NCBI RefSeq assembly: GCF_002367995.1
Contig: NZ_AP018211.1
Coordinates: 1 to 64,000, forward strand
Origin: Calothrix brevissima NIES-22
GTDB lineage: Bacteria > Cyanobacteriota > Cyanobacteriia > Cyanobacteriales > Nostocaceae
Direction of reading: 5' to 3'
Length of the DNA stretch: 64,000 nt
The notes under the pieces are model-generated. The model made no database searches, had not been told where the DNA came from, and saw only the letters and a list, made by a program, of their open reading frames with translations. Below are positions 1 to 7,618 of the stretch, piece by piece. How positions within the stretch are numbered: position 1 is the first letter of the stretch; each line of letters begins with the position of its first letter. Made by a program: the position numbers and the translations under genes.

Positions 1-1328
1 CCTTGCCCACCTAGTAAAGTATCAGAAGCTTCACGCACAGCAACCTGTATATTCCCACCATTTGTTATAGACAAAGAACCAGAAGTAATGCCAATATTGC
101 CACCGTTACCGACACCTCCGGTTGCAACATTACTAAACACACCACTGGGAAATCCATTGCTATCTACCCCATCAAAAGTAATTGCATCTCTGGCTTGAAT
201 GGTGATATTTCCAGCATTTCCTTGTCCACGAGTAAAGGAATTTATTTGAGCGCCATCTGTTACCTCAAGAGAGCCAGTTTTAATCGTGATTTTACCCGCA
301 TTACCCACTGCTTGAGATTGTACTGAGTTAAAAATTAGGGTATCTGTCCCAGCTAGCTTAATTTGCCCAGTAGCATCAACTGTAATGTCTCCTGCTTGAG
401 TGTTAGTAGTTCCTAAACCTGACCCTATGCCAGCAAAAAACTCACTACCTGCTAAAATCTCTATATTTTGAGCATTGGCAGAGATGCTACCGCCACCACC
501 ACCGATAACACCAACTATGGCTTTGTTATTGAGAGATATATCTCCCCGTTGTACCCCATCGGGAAAACTTAAACTGAAAATATCCCCATTAGTTTGAATT
601 TCAATACTTCCCGCTGCTTTCAAACCGCCTAACTCGATACGTCCACCATTTGCGATCGCCCATCCTCCATCCATGCTGACATTACCGCCAACCAATAGCA
701 AACTTTTGCCATCAGGAACACGCAACCCAAATACATTCACACCCGCCGGATCTGTGCCCACTGGTACAATAGAATTATTTTGAATCGTTGCATTTTGATT
801 AATTTGGTTAAACAACAACGCTGAAGGATTCACTGTCAATAATGGCGGTGCTTGGGGATTTGTGGCACTAAAAATTCCCCGATTGCCAAACTGTACAGCA
901 TTCGCAGTTGTTCCAATAAATGAACCCCGGATATCTAAACTGGCATTATTTCCAAACACAATGCCATTGGGATTAATTAAAAATAAATTTGCAATTCCAT
1001 TGACCCCCAAAGTCCCTAAAATATTCGATGCATTCCCACCCGTCACCCGTGTCAAAATATTTTGTACCCCAGAGGGATTGCCAAAATACACACGTTGCCC
1101 ATCATTAATATTAAACTCTGTAAAACTATGAAAAAGGTTACTACCCCGTTGAGCGCCACCATTAATTAAATCTGCATTTGCACCATTAATCAGCGTGTTT
1201 GGAGTAATGGTAGAAGCCTCTGTACCCAAGGTATTGTCAGGAGTGATTTGTGCCTTAGCTGGTGTGCTGGCAAGTATAAACAGAGAAGGTATGAAAAATT
1301 TTTTGAAAAAATTTTGGTTCTCAGGCAT
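1..1328 (-). CDS. Two-partner-secretion hemagglutinin-like protein, N-terminal part (runs off window)
   Basis: The minus-strand frame is open from an ATG at 1326-1328 to the window edge, about 442 codons, so the C-terminus is missing. It begins with a signal peptide (MPENQNFFKKFF, then a hydrophobic stretch ending near AKAQ). A filamentous-hemagglutinin-type TPS domain follows, with the hallmark FLINPNGIVFG near residue 100 and the usual glycine/asparagine-rich beta-helix repeats after it (GGNI, GNAGNITI, SLSITNGGNI). Family knowledge: such proteins are exported through a TpsB/Omp85 pore, and in cyanobacteria many carry a C-terminal CHAT or adhesin region. No partner pore is visible here. AAGG lies about 12 bases upstream of the start. 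The family is clear; the specific role is not known. Confidence 0.85.
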   Translation of the reverse strand, partial: MPENQNFFKKFFIPSLFILASTPAKAQITPDNTLGTEASTITPNTLINGANADLINGGAQRGSNLFHSFTEFNINDGQRVYFGNPSGVQNILTRVTGGNASNILGTLGVNGIANLFLINPNGIVFGNNASLDIRGSFIGTTANAVQFGNRGIFSATNPQAPPLLTVNPSALLFNQINQNATIQNNSIVPVGTDPAGVNVFGLRVPDGKSLLLVGGNVSMDGGWAIANGGRIELGGLKAAGSIEIQTNGDIFSLSFPDGVQRGDISLNNKAIVGVIGGGGGSISANAQNIEILAGSEFFAGIGSGLGTTNTQAGDITVDATGQIKLAGTDTLIFNSVQSQAVGNAGKITIKTGSLEVTDGAQINSFTRGQGNAGNITIQARDAITFDGVDSNGFPSGVFSNVATGGVGNGGNIGITSGSLSITNGGNIQVAVREASDTLLGGQ

Positions 1329-2208
1329 TTATGATTACCTTAAGAGATTTATTGATGCACTATCTTATGGGATTAGATATATCACTATTTCTGCCTGAAC
1401 ATCTGCAATAATAAATCATAAAAAATCGTGAAATGCCCACATTTCTACCGCTTTTTGCATTGTTTGTGGGGTTAGTGGTATAAGGTAATTTTTACTACCT
1501 AATTACCAACAAGTCGGAAGTCGGAAGTCGGAAGTAAGAAGAAAAAATAACTTTAGTTGTGGGTAACAGCGCCCCTTAAAAAAAAGATGTGTTACGAGAC
1601 GCGCAGCGCGAGAAACACAGTTTCCTTATTTCAATCCCACGACTGAAGTCGTGGGTACACTTGCGACTTGCGACTTGTAACTTGCGACTTTTGAACTTGA
1701 TTTTTTGCGTCTTGAATAATTGTAATTTGTTTGTACTTCAACTTGAAGTGCGGAATGTAGGTTTTAAACCGTTGAAAATCCTTGTCCAGTCTTGAAAAAC
1801 CGCCAACGAAAGTTTCTAAAAACCACTCTTCCAATGAATTTGCCAACGGTATCACGGTATCCGTATCTCGGCTCAATACGAAATAAAGTTCAACTTTCCA
1901 TAACTTCTTCCCCTCACGGGGATTAAAACCGATTTTTTCTAGAGCGATCGCCTATAAAGTCCGAAGGAGCGATCGCACTATTGGTTCCTGTCCAAGCAAA
2001 GCATTTGCAAAGTCAACAAAAACAGCGATCGCACCCTTTTCCTCTAAGAAATCTGCTTTTGTTTGATAGGTACAACAAAAAGCCCCAGCTTGGTAGCTCT
2101 TGTAATTACAAGAAGTCTTTTGGCTTCATTGCATAAAAGTTTGTCATCAAACCTAATAGCTATTGAATACAAGCTAATACTAGCTTTCTAATTTTTTGGA
2201 GTAGGAAG
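1329..2208. other. Intergenic stretch with short repeats, no convincing gene
   Basis: This 880-bp gap holds low-complexity cyanobacterial repeat material. A heptamer-type run (AAGTCGG repeated) sits near 1510-1540 and related GACTTGC runs near 1663-1695. A short perfect stem (CCCACGACT, GA, AGTCGTGGG) lies at 1636-1655. HIP1-type GCGATCGC sites occur near 1945, 1970 and 2025, and one copy of the dispersed 13-mer TTTCCTCTAAGAA is at 2038-2050. A single CRISPR-repeat-like segment lies at 1894-1929. An 81-codon minus frame (1631-1876) crosses the repeats and matches nothing I recognise. Confidence 0.6.
1894..1929. repeat. Single orphan CRISPR-repeat-like segment
   Basis: The segment contains the stem CCCCTCACGGGG followed by ATTAAAAC, which resembles the 3' half of type III/I-D cyanobacterial CRISPR repeats (CCCC-TCAC-GGGG-ATxxAAAC). 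Only one copy is present. There is no second repeat, no regular spacing and no cas gene, so this is not an array. It may be a chance look-alike or a solitary leftover. Confidence 0.25.
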
Positions 2209-2592
2209 ATGACAGTATTTTCTAATCTTTCTTTGCTGGCTGCTCTAGCGGTAATTGTTACCCCAATTCTCACTATAGATACTGCTAATGCACAACAGAG
2301 CTATCCATTGACCTGTCGTGGTGGTGGTACGCTAAGTATCCAAAATGATGGTAGTAATGGTGTGCGAATCAATTTCCAACCAGGAGCAGGAGCTGTACCC
2401 CAGGGCTTGTCTCCTGGTCAATGTACATGGTCGGATCGGGCGTTGAGGTCTGGTGAACCCACAACTATTTGTGATAGTAGTGCAAGTGCAGCCCAGTACG
2501 TAGGTTTGTTAGTTCAAACAGACCAGTACCCAATTTTGCAAGTTTACAACAATGGTCGTGGCTGTATGCAAGTGACTAGAGTTGGCCCGTGA
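2209..2592 (+). CDS. Small secreted cysteine-containing protein, unknown function
   Basis: The 127-aa product has a clear signal peptide (hydrophobic residues 5-22, cleavage near ANA-QQ at about residue 29). The mature part has four cysteines (in TCRGG, GQCTW, ICDSS and GCMQV) that could form two disulfides in the periplasm or outside. GGAG and AGGA sit 8-12 bases before the ATG, giving a strong start. It stands alone, convergent with the next gene. Small secreted proteins of this look are common in Nostoc genomes, but I recognise no named family and assign no function. Confidence 0.75.
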   Translation: MTVFSNLSLLAALAVIVTPILTIDTANAQQSYPLTCRGGGTLSIQNDGSNGVRINFQPGAGAVPQGLSPGQCTWSDRALRSGEPTTICDSSASAAQYVGLLVQTDQYPILQVYNNGRGCMQVTRVGP

Positions 2593-2617
2593 GATATAGC
2601 CCTATTACACCCCCAAT

Positions 2618-3340
2618 TTACTCAAAATCCCTCAGCCTGCGGACATCCCAAGGTAATGAACGTCTACTTTGTCGCAGTATCGATTCGTAAGCTTCAGGTG
2701 ATAACCAAGAACCATCTTCTAGTTGCTGGTAGCCTTCTGGTATTTGTTCTGGTGGGGTATTCGAGGGAAGAGTCCAGGGGCGTTTGGGTTTAGCTGGTGG
2801 TAGGGCGCTAAGACGCTGCTCGATTTTTTTCAGGCGTAGGTTAATAGGGGTCAGCGCTTGTTCAACGGCGGCAGTGATGGTGGCAGATAATTCTTCTTTG
2901 CTTATTGCACCAGTTGAAGTTATGCTTTTTGGGCTATACCCAGTTTGCGACCAAATAAAGACCCTTAACCCTGCCTTAGCAACCATGCGATAATTGTTGA
3001 TTGCTATTTGTTTTCCTTTATACTTACGAGCTTCCAGTGCGTAATATTCCAGTACTGCATGGCAAACCTCATCAATAATGAATGCCGAACCTGATGGGTC
3101 ATTCGTGAACAGTCTCCAATCATTACCAGCAAATTGTTTCAGACATTCAGCAAGTTCATTCGTGAACGGGTCAGAATCGCTTATTTGATTTAACAGTTGT
3201 GTAATTGCCGATTTACTTGTTCCGCAAAACTCAGATAAAGCTGTTACCGTCATCCCACTTACTCCATCGACATCGCGGGTACAGTAACTTTGGTCATCGT
3301 TGATATTAGATACCAAAATCTGGTCATTATTTTTAGTCAT
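2618..3340 (-). CDS. Phage antirepressor-like DNA-binding protein
   Basis: This is a protein of about 240 aa. The N-terminal 70 residues include an HTH-like stretch (VTALSEFCGTSKSAITQLLNQI). The middle (FIIDEVCHAVLEYYALEARKYKGK then AKAGLRVFIWSQTGY) resembles the core seen in cyanobacterial and phage antirepressor/P63C-like proteins. The C-terminal part holds a predicted coiled coil (LTPINLRLKKIEQRLSAL) and a proline-rich tail. An upstream in-frame ATG exists at 3355, but GGAG at the right spacing favours the ATG at 3340. The likely role is regulation of a mobile-element or plasmid function. The family call is by resemblance only. Confidence 0.6.
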   Translation of the reverse strand: MTKNNDQILVSNINDDQSYCTRDVDGVSGMTVTALSEFCGTSKSAITQLLNQISDSDPFTNELAECLKQFAGNDWRLFTNDPSGSAFIIDEVCHAVLEYYALEARKYKGKQIAINNYRMVAKAGLRVFIWSQTGYSPKSITSTGAISKEELSATITAAVEQALTPINLRLKKIEQRLSALPPAKPKRPWTLPSNTPPEQIPEGYQQLEDGSWLSPEAYESILRQSRRSLPWDVRRLRDFE

Positions 3341-3410
3341 GGTAAAAAACTCCATTGTTTAGGTAAGAGGTACGCTCATAACGCACCTCAAAGTGATGGG
3401 AAAATATTCG

Positions 3411-3716
3411 TTACGCAGCGTCAGCCACAAGCAACCCACTCAGGGCAATAATCATTAGTTGTGCTTGTTCTGGAGTTTCGCACCGGGGGCGCTGTTCAAC
3501 ATTGCACGGCTGGGCTACCCATAACCCATCAACAGCACGGTAGAAAGTGCCCAGCAGCTTCATACCAGACCACACTCGGTAAAGAGTACCGAAGTCACAA
3601 TCACCCACAGAGTCAATCTCAAACTCTGGTGCTACATCCTGGGCTTGCTCGTTGATATACTCTTCCAACTCAAACTGAGCCTGGGCTTGAATATCTCCAG
3701 GTTCTATATGTGTCAT
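3411..3716 (-). CDS. Conserved hypothetical protein, 101 aa
   Basis: This small acidic soluble protein (MTHIEPGD start) has a compact middle resembling a short beta-sheet domain (GTLYRVWSGMKLLGTFYRAVDGLWVAQP) and an alanine-rich C-terminus. It lies upstream of, and in the same direction as, the antirepressor-like gene, 70 bp away, so the two could be co-transcribed. AAGG precedes the ATG by about 12 bases. I recognise no family and assign no function. Confidence 0.6.
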   Translation of the reverse strand: MTHIEPGDIQAQAQFELEEYINEQAQDVAPEFEIDSVGDCDFGTLYRVWSGMKLLGTFYRAVDGLWVAQPCNVEQRPRCETPEQAQLMIIALSGLLVADAA

Positions 3717-3745
3717 GATGTAATTAACCTTTTACTACGGGTTTA

Positions 3746-3789
3746 CAAAGGGCGATCGCAACTTCTTGCCGGGAGAGCGATCGCCTTTG
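3746..3789. repeat. Inverted repeat built from two HIP1 sites
   Basis: Arms CAAAGGGCGATCGC and GCGATCGCCTTTG face each other across about 17 bases, with one base of bulge. The stem lies between the divergently transcribed 101-aa gene and the RHH gene. It could form a hairpin or be an operator. There is no T-tract typical of a terminator. Confidence 0.45.
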
Positions 3790-3882
3790 TTATGCAATTT
3801 ATTATAGTGTGTAGGTGTGTATATATGTAGTTACGTAGTCTAATAGATTTGTAAAGTGTTGAGGTGTTGATGTGTGTATATA

Positions 3883-4089
3883 ATGCCAAGACCAAAACGA
3901 GCGCAAAAAGATAAATATGGCGAGACGAAGCAGCGATATCAGATTATGTTGACTGAAACTGCATCGCTAGAACTAGATGCCATATCTGAGGAGTTGGGGA
4001 TAACCAGAAGTGAGTTGATTGAAAAAGCAATACGGCAGGGGTTATTTAAACAAGTCAAATTAGAACCATCTGAAATAACTGATGGCTAA
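3883..4089 (+). CDS. Ribbon-helix-helix (CopG-like) DNA-binding protein
   Basis: The product is 68 aa from ATG 3883; a GTG at 3874 would add three residues. A basic N-terminus (MPRPKRAQKDKYGE) precedes the RHH signature: a beta strand (KQRYQIMLTETASLEL), then helix-turn-helix (DAISEELGITRSELIEKAIRQGLF). Such proteins bind DNA as dimers and often autoregulate or act as antitoxins or plasmid copy-control factors. Its last 8 bases overlap the next gene, so the two are translationally coupled and probably form a functional pair. Confidence 0.7.
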   Translation: MPRPKRAQKDKYGETKQRYQIMLTETASLELDAISEELGITRSELIEKAIRQGLFKQVKLEPSEITDG

Positions 4090-4273
4090 AACCACAGTTC
4101 ACCTTGTCGTTGGTATTGAGGAATTTACCTTGTTGGTGTTTTATACCGAAGCCCATTGCTGGCAGTTTCGCTTGATTAGCCCTGCTGGTGCGGTGAGGAG
4201 TGAACGCAAGATTTATTACACGGCTGAAGCTGCACAGAAGGCGGGGCGTGAGTGGATAGGTAATGGGAGTTGA
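4082..4273 (+). CDS. Small protein coupled to the RHH gene, unknown function
   Basis: This 63-aa protein starts inside the end of the RHH gene (8-bp overlap). It has a beta-rich N-terminus (TTVHLVVGIEEFTLLVFYTEAHCWQFRLIS) and a short C-terminal helix with AEAAQKAGREW. The overlap with an RHH gene invites a toxin-antitoxin reading, but no known toxin motif is visible, so that is inference only. It is convergent with the 107-aa gene on the other strand, 4 bp away. Confidence 0.55.
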   Translation: MAKTTVHLVVGIEEFTLLVFYTEAHCWQFRLISPAGAVRSERKIYYTAEAAQKAGREWIGNGS

Positions 4274-4277
4274 GCGA

Positions 4278-4601
4278 TCACAAAGCATCAGTGCGAGATA
4301 TGGATTCAATCAACTCCTCAACTTCTTCTTCATCTAGGCATTGTTTGACCTGGGTGTTAAACCACTCAATCTCTTCCGGTTCTGTGTTCGTGACTCGATA
4401 TACCAGTAATGTTCCTGCAACGCGGGCAAGAGTAAGAGGTGATGGGGAAAGCTGGCTGAGTAGATCACACGCATTCTGGTATATTTCCATGACTGATGCT
4501 TCGTCTTCTGGAGATCCCAACTGAGCGGAAAGCTGTTTTAGGTTCTCCTGAATAGACGAATGGAAGCCTGGATCTTCTCCATGTGCAATAGGGTTACTCA
4601 T
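4278..4601 (-). CDS. Hypothetical acidic protein downstream of HNH gene
   Basis: The 107-aa product is acidic and helical (SIQENLKQLSAQLG, VMEIYQNACDLLSQLS, EVEELIESI). It has no membrane segment and no motif I recognise. It begins 31 bp after the end of the HNH nuclease gene on the same strand, which suggests a two-gene operon. Whether it has any functional link to the nuclease is unknown. Confidence 0.6.
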   Translation of the reverse strand: MSNPIAHGEDPGFHSSIQENLKQLSAQLGSPEDEASVMEIYQNACDLLSQLSPSPLTLARVAGTLLVYRVTNTEPEEIEWFNTQVKQCLDEEEVEELIESISRTDAL

Positions 4602-4632
4602 AATTGTCGTTCAAACGTCCATAATTACATAC

Positions 4633-4929
4633 TTACCACAACGATAACTGCCCTGGCGAAACGTTTGATTTACCACCTCTATGGTATAAAAGGTGACATG
4701 CACTACAGAGAGCTATGAGGTTATCTCTGTGGTTATTGGCTGGATTTCTGTCCCAATGATGCACCTGTAGCGTGTACACTCTACGTTTTGAGCGTGTAAG
4801 TTTTGCTGTTTTTTCTCCTGGCGGGATGCACTGCAACCCGCATTTTTGACAGCACCAAGATGCCTCTTGTTTAATGGCAATGGCAATTTCTGACCAATTA
4901 TCTGGGTACAGAGAATGGGTAAACGTCAT
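4633..4929 (-). CDS. HNH endonuclease, small
   Basis: This 98-aa protein has a full HNH fold signature. CQKCG near residue 30 supplies the first zinc-binding pair. LQVHHWDRNPANNHRDNLIALCSACH (split here as LQVHHWDRNP and NNHRDNLIALCSACH) gives the catalytic His, the Asn and the second cysteine pair. The length fits a bare HNH domain, as found in phage and plasmid nucleases. It is followed by the 107-aa gene in a likely operon. The substrate is not predictable from sequence; a nicking or homing role is possible. Confidence 0.8.
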   Translation of the reverse strand: MTFTHSLYPDNWSEIAIAIKQEASWCCQKCGLQCIPPGEKTAKLTRSKRRVYTLQVHHWDRNPANNHRDNLIALCSACHLLYHRGGKSNVSPGQLSLW

Positions 4930-5120
4930 TGTCAGTTAAATATTGCGGTAATTTTATGATTTTAATATGTAGTGATAGTCTTTTTATCTAAATAGGCATG
5001 GGTAGACAATATACGCTGCCTAAACAATATACGCGAGCGATCGCACTCTTTAGCTTAGGGGGTGTATCTACGCACCCTAAAGTTGGGAACACTCTTTATA
5101 GTTGCTTCCCCTTCCTAGAA

Positions 5121-5741
5121 ATGAAATTACTCTTATTCTCTCAACCCAAACCAAAAGAGCTAAAACAGCAAGCCCAGCATGGCTTTACCCTACTAGAAGT
5201 CTTAGTAGTAGTGTTGATAGTAGGGATTTTATCAGCAATTATTGCTCCTAATTGGCTGGCTTTTATGAACCGACAACGCCTAAATAAAGCTAGTGATAAC
5301 ATTGTGGCAGCTTTACAGGAAGCACAGCGACAAGCAAAGAGAAATAAACGTAATTATAGTGTCAGCTTTAGAACTACCAATAGCCTACCAGAAATTGCCA
5401 TTTATTCTGGTACTACACCAAGTAACTGGCAAACTTTCGGCAAAGATGTTGGTATTAAGCAAGGACAAGTAATAATTGGTACAAATCTCAATGGTGCTAA
5501 TACGTTAGCATCCCCTAATACTGTAGTATTTAACAATTTAACTACAGCAAAAACCATTACTTTTGACTACATGGGTGCTTTAGCCGCAAAAACAGATGGT
5601 AGCGCTGCTGATACAGGTTTAAAAGTTGTTGTAGCTTTACCAAGACCAGGTAGTTTGACAACAGCCGATAATTTGAAGCGATGCGTTGTTTTTGAAACCC
5701 TGATTGGGGGAATGCGAACAGCTAAAGATACCCAATGCTAA
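5121..5741 (+). CDS. Type IV pilin-like / GspH-FimT minor pseudopilin
   Basis: The product is 206 aa. A prepilin leader ends at QHG, followed by the class III signal FTLLEVLVVVLIVGILSAII: glycine before the cut, phenylalanine at +1, glutamate at +5 and a hydrophobic helix. The rest fits a GspH/FimT minor pilin: a helix (NKASDNIVAALQEAQRQAKRN), then a beta-rich globular domain with a late cysteine pair (KRCVVF, KDTQC). A longer frame starts at 4998, but the ATG at 5121 gives a normal leader of about 21 residues. Such proteins prime type IV pilus or type II-like assembly at the inner membrane. No other pilus gene is nearby. Confidence 0.8.
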   Translation: MKLLLFSQPKPKELKQQAQHGFTLLEVLVVVLIVGILSAIIAPNWLAFMNRQRLNKASDNIVAALQEAQRQAKRNKRNYSVSFRTTNSLPEIAIYSGTTPSNWQTFGKDVGIKQGQVIIGTNLNGANTLASPNTVVFNNLTTAKTITFDYMGALAAKTDGSAADTGLKVVVALPRPGSLTTADNLKRCVVFETLIGGMRTAKDTQC

Positions 5742-5863
5742 ATAAAGATTAGTAGCGAACTCCTCAATCACCTGCTTTTTTAAGAGAACCAAAAAGCGAT
5801 CTCTTCCTCTCATGGTTGCGATCGCCCATTTCTTCCCCAGAACCAGAAACAAGCGATCGCATT

Positions 5864-6277
5864 TTAATCAATGACCTGCCTTCTAGCGGATTTAATCTGT
5901 CCGCGCTTAGTTTTACTATCTAGGCGTTTTTTTTGAGAACTGCGCGTTGGCTTAGTAGATTTGCGTTTTTTCTTCAATACAACTGCGCTTTTAATAAGTT
6001 CTTTAAGTCGTTCTAAAGCCTCCTCCCGGTTTTGCTCCTGGCTGCGGTGTTCTTGAGCTTTAATGACAATTACTCCCTCTTGGGTAATGCGTCTGTCGTT
6101 TAGCTTCAAAAGCTGCTCTTTATAGAAAGCGGGTAATGATGAAGCCTCAATGTCAAAGCGTAAGTGGATGGCAGTAGCAACCTTGTTAACATTTTGACCA
6201 CCTGCTCCTTGGGAGCGAATCGCGCTAATTTCGAGTTCGCTATCTGAGATGAGAATTTTATGAGAAATTTGCAGCAT
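5864..6277 (-). CDS. arfB: Peptidyl-tRNA hydrolase ArfB (ribosome rescue factor)
   Basis: The 137-aa protein matches the ArfB/YaeJ family in length and layout. The GGQ catalytic loop is at residues 26-28 within SAIRSQGAGGQNVNK. The release-factor-like fold follows, and a long basic C-terminal tail (from about KKKRKSTKPTR onward) would enter the mRNA channel of stalled ribosomes. The family hydrolyses peptidyl-tRNA on non-stop ribosomes. It stands alone. Family assignment is firm. Confidence 0.93.
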   Translation of the reverse strand: MLQISHKILISDSELEISAIRSQGAGGQNVNKVATAIHLRFDIEASSLPAFYKEQLLKLNDRRITQEGVIVIKAQEHRSQEQNREEALERLKELIKSAVVLKKKRKSTKPTRSSQKKRLDSKTKRGQIKSARRQVID

Positions 6278-6308
6278 ATCTTATATATAGCGTAGCGCGA
6301 TTGCTTAT

Positions 6309-6378
6309 TTAAAACCTTGGCAGCACTGTACCCGTCCCTGCGTCTTTTTTCGTGCGGACATAAGCCTTTGTTGTATCC
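6309..6378 (-). pseudogene. Relic of an integrase 3' end
   Basis: Read on the minus strand, this segment ends in DTTKAYVRTKKDAGTG followed by TVLPRF and a stop. That is almost the same as the last 22 residues of the intact integrase ending at 7619 (DTTKGYVRPKKDAGTG...). Nothing upstream of it is integrase-like. It is therefore a severed copy of the integrase tail, placed so that the AT-rich gene at 6436 lies between the two tails. Confidence 0.8.
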
Positions 6379-6435
6379 GATAAATTATCCCTCCTTATGT
6401 GGTATAAAAGGTGACTATAAAGACATAAGGAATTT

Positions 6436-7476
6436 ATGAATTATTTGAGAACAGATATTATTTCGATTTTTGATTTAGATTTTGTAGGAGATTCAATTTC
6501 TTCATCAACTATGCACAAGCTGGAGAAAATGAATGAAAAAACAGAGATTGAAACTATTTATAAATCAAGCTACCGATGGATATTTTATCAAGGTTTATTT
6601 CGAGATTTTCAGAGATTTTACTTTAAGATACCAATATCAACCTCTACAGGTAAAGATTGTTCTATTCTTGTAAATCAAGAATATGGTATTGGAATTGTTT
6701 CAATATGGCAAACATTTAGAAATGTTAATAATCCAATAGAATCTAAACAGAAAGTTTGGAATTTTGACGGTACTAGGTGTTCAGAAATTGATTCTGTATT
6801 TAAATTATTTTCTGATTTAGATATTGAAGGAATAGAACGCCATTATCCTTTTGCTTCTATCCAAATCAACTCAGATAATATTTCGCAATTCTGTTCTGAA
6901 AATGCAGCAATGCTTGGAAGATTATTTACAGGTGGTTATGAGCATGAGGAGGAGGAAAGGCTCGAAAAATACATAAAACATAATAATATTAGTAGCCGCC
7001 ACTATGAGAGACTTTTTATTCGTTGGACAGATGCACTAGCTGTTTATAGTAATTATATTAAAGATAATGAATATGAGTTATCTTTATTTCGTGCAGCCCA
7101 AATTTTTGAAACCTGTATTCTTTTACGCAGAGTGTTTAAAAATATTTCTGCAAAAAGTGAGAAAATTTCTTCTTCTTTATCAGTAATAAACCCTAATCCT
7201 TGGGCTGTCAATAAACTGCAAAGCTCTTTTTCTAGGCTAGAGAGAAACTTTGTAATAGCTCCTCCCATTAGCTCGGTAGAAGCTGAAGGACTTCTAAAAG
7301 CTGCTTATAAAAATTTTGGTATTTTTGAAATGATAGAATCTACTAGAAAAGAATGTGAGTTTATGGAAAGACGCTTTCAATGGGTAAAAACTCAATTTAT
7401 TGTTAGTCTTGCTATACTTACATATTTCTTAGATAAAATCTGGGATATTGTTAAAGAGTTATTGATAAAGAAATAA
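6436..7476 (+). CDS. AT-rich cargo gene, membrane-tail protein of unknown function
   Basis: The 346-aa product is mostly soluble, with several helices (for example LERNFVIAPPISSVEAEGLLKAAY) and a single hydrophobic segment at the very C-terminus (FIVSLAILTYFLDKIW, about residues 322-338), so it is probably tail-anchored. Its DNA is clearly more AT-rich than the neighbours and lacks HIP1 sites, which suggests recent transfer. It sits between two copies of the integrase 3' end. I recognise no family. A defence or phage-related role is possible from the context but unproven. Confidence 0.65.
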   Translation: MNYLRTDIISIFDLDFVGDSISSSTMHKLEKMNEKTEIETIYKSSYRWIFYQGLFRDFQRFYFKIPISTSTGKDCSILVNQEYGIGIVSIWQTFRNVNNPIESKQKVWNFDGTRCSEIDSVFKLFSDLDIEGIERHYPFASIQINSDNISQFCSENAAMLGRLFTGGYEHEEEERLEKYIKHNNISSRHYERLFIRWTDALAVYSNYIKDNEYELSLFRAAQIFETCILLRRVFKNISAKSEKISSSLSVINPNPWAVNKLQSSFSRLERNFVIAPPISSVEAEGLLKAAYKNFGIFEMIESTRKECEFMERRFQWVKTQFIVSLAILTYFLDKIWDIVKELLIKK

Positions 7477-7618
7477 GTAAATTTCTGTAGATTACCTGAC
7501 AGACAACCCTTTTAAATGTGCGAACCTACATAAACGAACCAACACAATTTTTAACGTATAATCATGCTTGTGCATCCACACTGCAATAGAAGATGCGATC
7601 GCACCTGCGGAATGTGGG

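Noticed and set aside
1631-1876. 81-codon minus frame
   Set aside because: Its 3' half is translated heptamer repeat and its 5' half joins the CRISPR-like segment; no similarity recognised, though the LANSLEEWFLETF part could be a relic.
4682-6415. Shared 16-mer TGGTATAAAAGGTGAC at 4682 and 6400
   Set aside because: One copy is inside the HNH coding region; a single AT-rich 16-mer match is not unlikely by chance in 64 kb, so I do not call it a promoter element.
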